Shown in pieces: positions 27,870 to 37,559 of a stretch of DNA of 64,000 bases; the stretch's first letter is position 1; each line of letters begins with the position of its first letter. A model generated the notes under the pieces. That model searched no databases, had not been told where the DNA came from, and saw only the letters and a list, made by a program, of their open reading frames with translations. This DNA comes from Gymnothorax reevesii (taxonomy: Eukaryota > Chordata > Actinopteri > Anguilliformes > Muraenidae), in the NCBI GenBank assembly GCA_029721435.1, contig CM056580.1:75355367-75419366 (forward strand), given 5' to 3'. The position numbers were made by a program, and so were the translations under genes.

Positions 27870-29280
27870 TACTTATGCTCAACGCATATTAAAATCTTTC
27901 AAGATTTCACTCGAGTCTCTCCTGATTGAACTATAGTTGCAAACTGATAACAATAGGCCCATTTAAGAAAACTATTGTTATGACCACTCAGTCACTACCG
28001 CATGTGTGCTCACGTGTTGCACAACTGAAAGCGCTCCTGGTTGACTTATTTGCAGTAATTCTGACTGGTATGCTTGTGTTACTTTGGTTAGCAATCAAGG
28101 TGGTAGTTTTGTCTTAATGTTACTTGATCGTATCTGCCACAGTTGAAGCTAAGTGGAGAGGTGTTGTATCTGTCTAAGTTGGGCTGATAAGGCTGCAATT
28201 CGTGGAACGGTCGTTTTACTTATCCGGGGTCAGCTGGGCACTTTGCCGTCGTGCGCCCTGGCAAAAAAACGCTATTTGATTTACCGCTGGATACCATTCA
28301 TTTACCATTGAGAATGTTCGTAAGCATGGGCTAACTCTGATGCTAAAGCTGTGTCTGGTATAACAAACCATTTCTCTGCATTGCCGTGGCGGAATTTTAT
28401 CCCCTTTAAAGAATGTTTGGCAAATTACAAGCTGATAAAGTGAAAACTGGATTCAGAATTTTTCCCGGTACGAGTTACCGATTCTTGAACTCCACACAAG
28501 CAGTGCTTTCGCCCGTTTGCGTGTTTCTGCTATGAGCTCTTTTAGTAACTTGCTGTCGTAATTGTTTCGTTTTGGAAGAAATGGTTATCATGAGCTTATA
28601 GCAAAGTATCATCCAGAAAAGTGGGTATATAACAGTACAGCTACAACCGCATGCATGCAAGGGGAGACAGTACAATACTGCGTTTTAGGCTCAGCCGAAC
28701 TGTCCTCTGCCTCCACTGCTGATGTGCTTGGCCACACTAATGGCGGCGCAGGCCGTTGCTGCTAGTTACTGAGGCAGTCCAGTGTTTAGACACGTGGCTA
28801 TTGCAAGTCACGTATGGGCACATACTATTGTGGGAGGTTGGCGAAGCAGGTAAGACATCTGTAAAGGAAGGTAACCAACACTAACGATAAATGCTTAAAA
28901 GGTGTAATTTCTCTGAGTTTCTTCTGTGTTTTCCCGAATACAAGTTCTTCAACTGCAGAGCGGTGCACTTCATTCAGCGCCTCAGTAGTGAGACATGTGG
29001 CGGGGGGGCAGTTTGCTATCATGGTTGAGTCGCTTGAATTCCTTTATGTTCTTATACAGTTGGCTTTTAATTCTCTAGAACTTTTCTAATAAACAGTAGC
29101 ATCCCATACGGCACACAAACAATTTGCTTGAGGAATTTACAGCAGTATTTACGGAAAGAACACGAAGGAACATTGAGTCGGCTTTTTCCATATACACATA
29201 TTTTCTTTCATTGGTCCGATACTTATGATAAATACAAAACAAATGTCATTATCAAAAAGTTGTGTTTTTTTGAGTTTCTG
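27870..29280. other. No gene recognised
   Basis: Unique-looking sequence; no splice-bounded reading frame or transposon terminus was identified. Confidence 0.35.
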
Positions 29281-29700
29281 TACCCGTGTTAGGATAGGCT
29301 TTTGGGGCGCGGAGTGTGTTTTAGTAGGTGCTTAGGGATTGTACTGACAATGACATTTAAGGGGCGTGGTTTTGGTTGATGCGTAGCCTCAGCCGGGCTT
29401 GATTAGTTAATGAAGCACGGTCGGCAAGGAATGAAATGCTGTGAGAGACCTAACACACCTGAGACGCCGAACAGAGTAGACGCTGGAGGACTGAAGCGAC
29501 GGTGGCTTTTTGTATAGTCGGACCCCCTATTTTTCACACTTCCATGAACTGTGCACTTTTTTTAAACTCCTTTTTAAATTGAACGCTGAAAGTAAACAGC
29601 GCGGACTGGCAGATAGCCGAGTGGCAAGAGGACGCCGGCGGAGTGAGCTGGCCGTGCGGCACACGGAGTTCGGAGTGTTGATAACCTGGCTGGGGTGAGT
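29280..29700 (+). promoter_or_regulatory. GC-rich segment ending in a consensus donor (possible promoter/first exon or LTR leader)
   Basis: CpG content rises. The segment holds GGGGCGTGG (GC/KLF-type box) near 29360 and ends GGCTGGG followed by GTGAGT at 29695-29700. It could be a non-coding exon or the leader of an LTR element. No coding match or second LTR was found. Confidence 0.25.
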
Positions 29701-31094
29701 AATCCACCAAAATCCCCCAACCCCTTTATGTTAGGTAAGATACATCTATTCACCCAGGAAAGCCCAGGTCTCACTCTCACGTCAATTGCAACACGTAGGG
29801 AAAGAGAGAGCTTTAAACTAAGGGCAATGTTTGGTACTGTGCTGGCTTCTGTTGTTGGGAAATAGTGAGCCTAGGATAGTGCAGGACCGTAACAACCCGC
29901 GTTATTATATTATTAATATTTGAATGGGGAAACCCATAAGGATTATTAAACAAATCAGAATGCTTGTTAATTATTTTGAGCAATGACATTCCCTCAAGGA
30001 ACTCAAAACCTGACTCAAGTGCGCAGCCATCAGGGCAGCAAACTACATAAGACGTCTGCAACGAAGGCTAAGTTTTGTCCGGGCTGCCAACTTCTCAGAA
30101 AACCTTGAAGTGAGACAGGAAAAAAAAAAAAAAAAAAAACTGTGTACATCAGCAGGCAATGAGCCATCCAGGGAAGTCTAGGTGAATGCTTCCCCGGAAG
30201 AAACTTTTGTGCAAATTGAAGTAAATTGCGTAAAATTTTTGCACTTTGAGAACAAAATAAAAAGTCAAAATTGATAAAGATCTGTACTCCTCTAAATAAT
30301 TGTGTGCTGTAGTAAATAATGTCAGAAACCCATTATATAGATATGAATGGTGATGACTGGGGGGAAAAAGTCACATCCCTAACGCATGGTAAATGAGACT
30401 TTAACAGCTTAAAACCTAAAACAAATATTGGACACTTTTGACCCATGAAAGACATAAAGTAAGTGGTTGCCTGTGTTGAAATTGTTTACTTTTAGTAACC
30501 AACTCCTCCTTTTGGCCTACATCAGTTGTCAGTTTCACAGAAAGTCTTCCGGCTCATTTTAGCATTTTGATTTTATGGTCATGGACTGAGATACTTCTTG
30601 CAAAAACATTATTTTTTGGGTTAATTTTTAGTAAATTCCACAATGACATGACACCAATACTCAAAACCCAAGCATTTCTTCGGAGAAATCTTTGATATCA
30701 GTTCATGCTCCGGTTGTTGTAGATGACAAATCTGTTTTCAGACCATTTTTTGCAAATGTAAAGCACAAACCCCAATTCCAATGAAGTTGGGATGTTGTGT
30801 AAAACATTACAAAGACAAGATATGTAATGTTCAAACTGATAGCCTTTGTTTTTTTTTTTAATCGCTCATTTTGGATTTGATTCCCGCAACAAAAAAAGCT
30901 GGGATAAGGGCAGCAAAAGACTGGGAAACATAAACGTGAAAGAAAAGGGCTACGGCGTTCAATATATGTTAAATATCAATAATTAATTGAAGGTGGTCTT
31001 TTGACAGAGTCGGGAAAATACTTCAAAGCATTAAAAAGCAAAATTTCCAAGGCAACTCTTCATAAGTTAAAAAGTTTTTATTAAACAGCTAGTT

Positions 31095-31165
31095 CATATT
31101 CGAACTCACAGAACCAACATGTTTCGGCCACAATAGGCCTTCATCAGGGTAGAGAAGGTCACATG
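31095..31165 (-). ncRNA. Hammerhead-ribozyme-like motif of the Penelope element
   Basis: The minus strand reads CTACC, then CTGATGA (31147-31141), then GGCC-TATTGT-GGCC forming stem II, then GAAAC (31125-31121), then ATGTTGGT. CUGAUGA and GAAAC are the invariant hammerhead core. ACC before the core can pair with GGU after it (stem I). Stem III would be only about 2 bp, as reported for Penelope hammerheads. An A lies between the core and stem II. Confidence 0.65.
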
Positions 31166-31360
31166 TGGACTGTCTAGATAAGAGACTATTCCGATTCGTC
31201 AGCTGTGTAATTAGATCGAAAATCGCAGCCCAACAGCTCGTCAGCTGAAAGATTCCATCAATGAAATCAACTTGCGTTATCACCTGTATTCTGCAGAAAT
31301 CAGTGTCCCAAAATATCCACATGTTAAAATAAATGCATGACATAACCAATTAAATAACTA

Positions 31361-32296
31361 GAAAAGCACTCAGAGAGCGCAGACCTCCGCCAAGCACAGC
31401 ATTTCCCTCCATATTGCGACTTCCACCATAGATATTAGTCTTACATTTATTTTATCTTCATTTTTAGATTCCTTGACCATGAAAACATGGCAATTTCATT
31501 CATAATGCTGTATCAATATTAGTTCCACAGCGTCTTGGCTGTTTAAAAATGTCTGTTGCATGTTTCTAGCTTCATTTGTTTTTTTTCTTATGATGCAACA
31601 TTTCCCCTCATGTTGTGATTTACACATAAATATTAGTCCTACTTTTATTTCATCTATATTTTCAGATTCCCTGACCAAGAAAACATACCATTAGCAACTG
31701 AATTCATAATGATATCAATATTAGTTCAGTAGTTATTCACGAAAATCAAATTTTCCGTAATGGTGGTTTTCTTCTGGATCTAGTTCCCTGGCTTTTGAAG
31801 ATACAGCAAATCCGGTGACACCTTCCTAATTCTGCAATATCTTGGCTATATAATGGTGTTTGTCGCATGTTTGTAGCTTCATTTGTTCTCTTCCTATAAT
31901 GAAAGTTCCGAAGGTCCCCTACTTTCGTATCCTGGATCATAGTATCATAGTAACCGGAATTATTTAATTTTCAGGATCAGTCTTTGAAATATTGTAGAAC
32001 ATGTTCGAAACTTGTCCTATATATTTTTTCCAAGTGCCCTGACCATTTTTGGTGGAGTTATATGCATAAATGTTGAAAATGGCCCTATCTCCCAATGTTA
32101 AAGAATCCTTTAAAAAATTCCTGGATCCAGACGGAGATCTAGATCACTTCCAAAATCTAATCATTTCTTCCTTATACCAATCTGTACAATCCCTGAAAAT
32201 GTCATCAAAATCTGTCCATAACTTTTTGAGTTATTTTGGAAACCAACAGACAAACAAACAAACCCTGGCAAAAACAAACCTCCTTGTTGGAGGTAT
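31361..32296. mobile_element. Repeat element inserted in the Penelope 3' region, with ~200 bp internal repeats
   Basis: It starts GAAAAGCACTCAGAGAGCGC then AGACCTCCGCCAAG, and ends AACCTCCTTGTTGGAGGT; the two ends are partly complementary (CCTCCGCCAAG and CTCCTTGTTGGAGG). Inside, ATATTAGTCTTAC/ATATTAGTCCTAC blocks recur about 200 bp apart. The ACAGACAAACAAACAAACC run near 32250 is typical of a common fish repeat. Confidence 0.55.
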
Positions 32297-32551
32297 TTTG
32301 TACATAAATAGTTCAAACACATCCCAAGTTTTTTTAAATAACGTGCAGAATATGCATCACAGAGAGAAAGCTAATTTATCAAACTTTAAAATAGTCATGT
32401 ATAGGTCAATAAATACACATGTATTCAATTAATGATTGATTAATTGGAATATTAATTGATTATTTAATTATTTTTATAGCAAAGCCACCGTGTCCAATGA
32501 GTCATTTAGACCAGGGAAAGTCGTTGCCTGCAACTTATAGGCTAGATCCAC

Positions 32552-32812
32552 CTACTTTCTTTTTTTATTTAGAATCCTCTGCCTATCCCCTCTTCGATGG
32601 GTCAAAGGCACACAGTCTATACTGATGGCTGTAAATGAAGCAGAATTATCACGAATATCCTTACTATGCTTCGCCATCGCGTAATCACTATTGCCAATTT
32701 TGATTGCATATTTGTGTTTTGCCAAACGATCCTGTGCAGGGCGTTTTGTTCGACCCACATATAAGGCGTCACACATGGAGCAGCACAGTATACCACATGC
32801 GTCGTCTTGCAA
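32552..32812 (-). pseudogene. Penelope GIY-YIG endonuclease domain
   Basis: The minus-strand frame contains CDALYVGRTKRPAQDRLAKH followed by KYAIKIGNSDYAMAKHS. This matches the Penelope form of the GIY-YIG nuclease (LYVGRT for the YIG half, then the Arg helix and the downstream His). It is the C-terminal end of the element's protein and nicks target DNA in active relatives. Upstream it is separated from the polymerase by frameshifts. Confidence 0.8.
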
Positions 32813-33506
32813 TTAATAAATTGACCTGTAGTGTATGTGTGTTGCTCACAGGATGTGTAAATCCTTTCGAGCGGACAACTACATCACATTGTTTGCAATG
32901 TCCACATCGAAGTGCCTGCGGGCGCTTTAGGTAACCAGAAGGTTTGTTCATTGGCAGATTAGTACGTAGCTATCTACCTATCACCAAGGGTGGGAGACCT
33001 TCAAACAGAAAATAAAGGAGGGTCAGGAAAAACGCCACTTAGCGTCTCATCACTTTTAATGAGATTCCAATTTTTCTTGATATTTTGAATCGTACGGGCA
33101 TTGGTGCTATTGCACGTGGAAAACACCACCCTGTCAGATCTCTTTTTAGGAGCTTTCTTTATCAGAAGGGTATCACGTTCCAAAGTAACAGCTCGAGATG
33201 AAGATTTCTGTATTTTTTTCTGCATAGCCACGTTCTTTAAAACGATTATATATTTCTCCCCTTTTCTGTTTAAAATCAGACTCAGAGTCACAAATTCTAT
33301 GTAATCTTTGAAATTGGCCATACGGTATGTTGTTAATTAAAGAGGCGGGATGAAAACTCGTAGCATGAAGCAATGTGTTTTTATGTGCATTTCTCCTGCA
33401 AATGGTGGTGTGTAAATCTCCATTAGACATTTTTAAAATTTCCAAATCGAAGAACTGGATTTTTTCTTTACTGAAATCCAGCGACAGATTCACATTTGCA
33501 TTGGCA

Positions 33507-35017
33507 TTATTCAAATAATGATGAAACTCTCAATTCTTCAACAGTGCCATTCCACCACATGACAATATCATCAATGTATTGTGCCCACCAAATAATATTG
33601 TCAATAAAAACATTGGGAGCGTTAAATACATAATCTTCCTCCCATTCCCCCACGAATAAACAAGCATACCATGGACTGAAACAAGCACTCCATAGCACAA
33701 CCCTTAATCTGTTGGTACACTTGATCTTGAAATGGAAAGACATTATTTAAAGTCCACTCAGTCAGGTTGACCAGGAATTCAGTAGGAGGGTCATGCAGGT
33801 AAGAACAAGTGTCCAAATAATGCCTCAGTGCTGCCAGGCCTTGATCATGGGCAATATTTGTGTATGAGGCTTCAACGTCCAGTGACCAAATCAGGTCCAA
33901 TATTCCTAAACTCTTTAATTTCATTAAGCACCTCTGTTGTGTCTTGCACAGAGGCAGGGAGGGTAACTTGGAGGTATAAAAAAATCTACATATTCAGAAA
34001 TGGGTTCGCTGAGGGTTTCGTTTCCAGAGATCACAGGTCTCCTTGGAGGATCTGTCAGACTTTTAAGGACCTTGGATAACAGGTAAAAGGATGCCATACG
34101 CGGACTGGGGTTAAATAAGAATTGAAATTCCTGGTCAGTAATGTAATTGCCATTTTTAGCTTTTCACAAATTCTCCTTCAATTCTGAAGTTAATGTCGCT
34201 ATGGGATGAACAGTTAAGGGGAGGTAAAAGGTAGTGTCTTGTTGCTGTCGGGTCGCCTCCTTTATGTACTGCCCCAAACTACAATCGCTCCTCCCTTATC
34301 GGCCCTTTTAATTAAAATATTTTTGTTATCCGACAGCTCTTTAAGAGCCTCTCGTTCATTTCTGGTTAAATTATGATGTACAACCACGTTGTTCTTAAAT
34401 AAAACTTTTTTCCACTTCATAGCCTAATTTAGTTTTCTCTCAAAAGTATATAAAGTGGCATTCTGTATTACAGGACAGAAGTATGATTTAGGTTTAAATA
34501 GTGTCGGGGCGGACATAGGTGAGCCACCACTATGATTGATAGAGGTAGTACAATAGGAAGTCATTTTATACCAAGCCTTGAGATGAAGGTTTCTGTAGAA
34601 ACGAAACGGGTCTATTTTTATATCAAAATCATTAGTGAAATGCATGGTAGCAAATGAAAGACCCTTGGACAGTACCTTAACCTGCGTCTCAGAAAGTTGC
34701 ACATCCAACAGATTAATCAGAGTCAGTTGACTCTGTGTAGGGTAATGCAATGGATTTCTTGCGGCCCCTCCTCGGCCTGTTCCTCTGTTGCCCCGGTTGG
34801 TTGCCCGCTTGTCCTTGTCCATCAACAGGTCTTCGGATAAAAAAATCCTATTGGGATTGGTCAATCTCCGCGATGTATCAGAATCCTCCTCCTCACTAGT
34901 GAAGTGAAACGAGACCGTCCGAGGATGCCTGAGTTTAAATTCATGACACTGTCGAGCCCTGGGTCTGTGCCAAACATGCACATTATTATCATTGTAGTCC
35001 TTTTCATCACGCTTCAA
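33507..35017 (-). pseudogene. Penelope N-terminal and reverse transcriptase region
   Basis: The N-terminal frame (34424-35017) has LSETQVKVLSKGLSFATMHF and FRFYRNLHLKAWY, typical of Penelope proteins. Downstream fragments read RRPVISGNETLSEPISEYVD, SLDVEASYTNIAHDQGLAAL and KGCAM. The catalytic box is YIDDIVMWWNG at about 33545-33578. At least three frameshifts and stops separate these pieces. The YIDD motif itself is intact. Confidence 0.8.
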
Positions 35018-35727
35018 TTTGCGAAGTTTGTCTTGAGTGATTTCGCGAACTTATCCACATGTTTGGTGACTTCGATCTCCAATGCAGTCTTCTCCTGCTC
35101 ATTATCGGGCCTGCTAAATTCAGAAATCTTCTGTATCGTATTTTCAATTTCCAGTTGGATATTTACTGTCTTTTAGCTTCCTCGATGAGCAGGAGCATTA
35201 AATCCAGTGAACATTTAGTGAGGATTGCCTCCCATTTATTTTTAAAATCAACCCTGTCCTAAGACCCAAAAGCAGGAAATTTTTTAATTCTGAGGCCAGG
35301 GGGTATAAAGCCCCTCCTCCAATAATCAGAAAATGCAATGGAGTTAAGATCTAATTTACTGTCCTTTTCCTTGAGATGTTTTAAAACAGCATACAAGCCT
35401 TTCAGATCAGAGTTCATCAGGAAGAAGAGTTGCCTCGGACATTTAGCTAATTTATGCTTTAAAAGACTGGGGAAGTTGAGGAAAGCTAAAAAAAAACACC
35501 TGTTTGGAACATTTCCCAGGTGAACAGGTTAATTGGAAACAGGTGAGTGCCATGATTAGATATAACAGGAGCATCCCCAAAGGGCTCAGTTCACAAGCAA
35601 GGATGGGGTGAGGTTCACCACTTTGTGAACAACTGCATGAGCAAATAGTCTAACAGTATAAGAACATTGTTTCTCAATGTGCAATTGCAAGGAATTTAGG
35701 GATTTTATCATCTACAGTCCATAATAT

Positions 35728-36171
35728 TGTAATGGCCGGTAGTATACGGGGGCCAAGCGCAATGACAGAGAGAAAGAGAGAAGCACGAACACCATACAAA
35801 CACAGAGAATAATATAGACTAAACGCAAGTACTCGCGCTTCAGAAAGAATTATAATAGTCCGAACCACAGAAGCAAAGTGAGATAAGGGAGAAGAAACTC
35901 CAATAATTAGAAGATAGAAAGTCATACAAAACCTGACACCAGATATCTTCAGCTATAGTGCGAAGCTAAACACAGACCTCTTATTGCTCAATCTCGTGTG
36001 GCTGTATGCCACTTGTCCCTCTAAGAAGTTATATTGATTCTGGGAAAGCGCTGCCCCAGCTCAATCGACCAGCTGGGTAAAGAATTCGATGGCCCAGGAA
36101 TTTGATACTGTCCTGGGACGAGAGCCGCAAAGAAAAGTCCGAACAACGCGCACACCTCACAAACCATGACA
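35728..36171. mobile_element. Solo LTR, 444 bp
   Basis: It begins TGTAATGGCC and ends CCATGACA. AATAT flanks both sides (35723-35727 and 36172-36176). Removing the segment restores the expected transposase sequence of the host Tc1-like element (CCATAATAT joined to CATCAAAAC). This fits an LTR left by recombination between the two LTRs of an element. Confidence 0.75.
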
Positions 36172-36736
36172 AATATCATCAAAACATTCAGAGAATGTGG
36201 AGAAATCTCTACACATAAAATGCAAGGCCAAAAACCAACCCTGAATGTCGTGACTGTCAGTCCCTCAGACGGCACTGCATTAAAAACCGACATCATTCTG
36301 TAAAGGATATTACCATTTGGGTTCAGGAACACTTCGGAAAAACCATTGTCAGTTAACAGTTCGTCGCTACATCTACAAGTGCAAGTTAAAAGTCAACCAT
36401 GCAAACCAAAAGCCATATATCAACAACACCCAGAAATGCCGCCAGCTTCTCTGGGCCCGAGCTCATCAGAGATGGACTGACGAAAAGCACCTTTTAATGC
36501 TGAAAGGTACATACAGGCAAAACACTGCGAGTAATAGACTGGCCTGCCTGCGGTCCAGACCTGTCTCCAATTGAAAATGTGTGGCGCATTATGAAGTGCA
36601 AAATATGACAATGGAGACTTCAGACTGTTCAGCAGCTGAAGTCGTACATTAAGCAAGAATGGGAAAGAATTCCACCTATAAAGCTTCCACAATTGGTGTC
36701 CTCAGTTCCCAAACGCTTATTGAGTGTTGTTAAAAC
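36172..36736 (+). pseudogene. Tc1-like transposase remnant
   Basis: The plus strand retains a helix-turn-helix-to-catalytic linker segment (SVNSSSLHLQVQVKS-like, frame-shifted), CRQLLWARAHQRWTDEK, and the region encoding DWPACGPDLSPIENVWRIMK with KLPQLVSSVPKRLL. The middle, including the second catalytic aspartate region, is deleted between about 36515 and 36535. Confidence 0.7.
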
Positions 36737-36986
36737 TAGAGCACTCGGCAACCAAGCACATGTATCCCCCAAAGGCCCCCCAGTTGGGCCCAGATGGTCC
36801 CAGAGTACCCAAAATCAATAGTTGTCATGAGCTTACCATAATACATGTCCCTGCAAAATTTGAAAGGAATCGGTGCACTTATGTGGGCTGTAGAGCGTTC
36901 ACAAGAAAATCTCTGCGGACGCAGACGCGGCGGACGCGTGACTAGGCCAAATCCATAGTATCCTCGAACTTCGTTCAGGGGATACA
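36737..36986. mobile_element. Short insert in the Tc1-like element
   Basis: A ~250 bp block, with CTAGAGCACTCGG at one end and CTTCGTTCAGGGGATACAA at the other, interrupts the expected GTTAAAA-GGTGATGT junction. No clear inverted termini or coding content are seen. Confidence 0.45.
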
Positions 36987-37467
36987 ATGAAAGGTGATGT
37001 CACACAGCGGTAAACATGCCCCAATCCCAGCTTTTTTGGAACATGTTGTAAGCATCAAATTCAAAATAAGTGAATTTTTCCAAAAACAAAGTTTGTCAGT
37101 TTGAACATTAAATATCTTGTCTTTGTAGTCTACTCAGTTGAACATGGGTCAAAAAGGATTTGCAAATCATTGTATTCTGTTTTTATTCACGATTCACACG
37201 TCCCAACTTCTTTGGAATTGGAATTTGTACTTCTTGCAAGCTGGCCTTCACATAAAGAGAAAAAAAAAATGTATTTTAAGTTCTTTAGTCTCGGTACATA
37301 GTTGTAATTAAACAGCATGAAAAGGTTTGAGTAGAGAGAATTTAACAGAGGACGAGGATCCCCACAGTATAAACATGCAGGGATAAAGTCTATTATTGAT
37401 TATACAAGGAAAGATAATATTTCTTCAGATTAGCATCCCTCCCCTTAGTAACTTGTTTATTTTTCAG

Positions 37468-37559
37468 GGTGAATGTCCTGTCAATGTTCTGTCTTGAAAA
37501 TCTCCCACACTGTCCAGAAAAACATTCATAATAGAACCAACCATTGGCCTACAATCATG
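37468..37559 (+). other. MSMB-like 5' exon ending in the start codon
   Basis: TTTATTTTTCAG precedes GGTGAATGTCC, and the exon ends ACAATCATG directly before GTAAGTAT. A TATA-like TATAAACATG lies near 37369, so the true first exon may start around 37395, or the CAG may simply be transcribed sequence. The paralogous fossil at 24780-25020 conserves the ATG-donor junction. Confidence 0.55.

Larger units (their letters stand above)
30929..35460 (-). mobile_element. Penelope-like retroelement (reverse transcriptase plus GIY-YIG endonuclease)
   Basis: It is inserted in the Tc1-like element with flanking direct repeats AAAAGACTGGGAAA (30915-30928) and AAAAGACTGGGGAA (35461-35474). On the minus strand an N-terminal domain (35017-34424), reverse transcriptase (about 34300-33510) and GIY-YIG endonuclease (32812-32552) follow in Penelope order. 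A hammerhead-like motif is near the 3' end. A ~935 bp repeat (31361-32296) has inserted into the 3' region. Multiple frameshifts make it inactive. Confidence 0.85.
30766..37227 (+). mobile_element. Tc1-like transposon split by several insertions
   Basis: The left terminus starts CAAACCCCAATTCCAATGAA and the right terminus is its inverted counterpart ending GGAATTGGAATTTG. The right flank is TA and the left CA, a likely mutated TA. The host element is in four pieces: 30766-30928, 35461-35727, 36172-36736 and 36987-37227. These are separated by a Penelope-like element, a solo LTR and a ~250 bp insert. Each junction was inferred by comparing with the related intact-length copy at 46407-48011. 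Confidence 0.8.

Noticed and set aside
34904..35176. 90-codon plus-strand membrane-like frame
   Set aside because: Antisense to the Penelope N-terminal domain; hydrophobicity is a by-product of the reverse strand.
35420..35460. Second hammerhead motif at the Penelope 5' end (CTGATGA then GAAAG on the minus strand)
   Set aside because: The segment between the boxes does not form stem II and the second box lacks the expected C. It may be chance within coding sequence.
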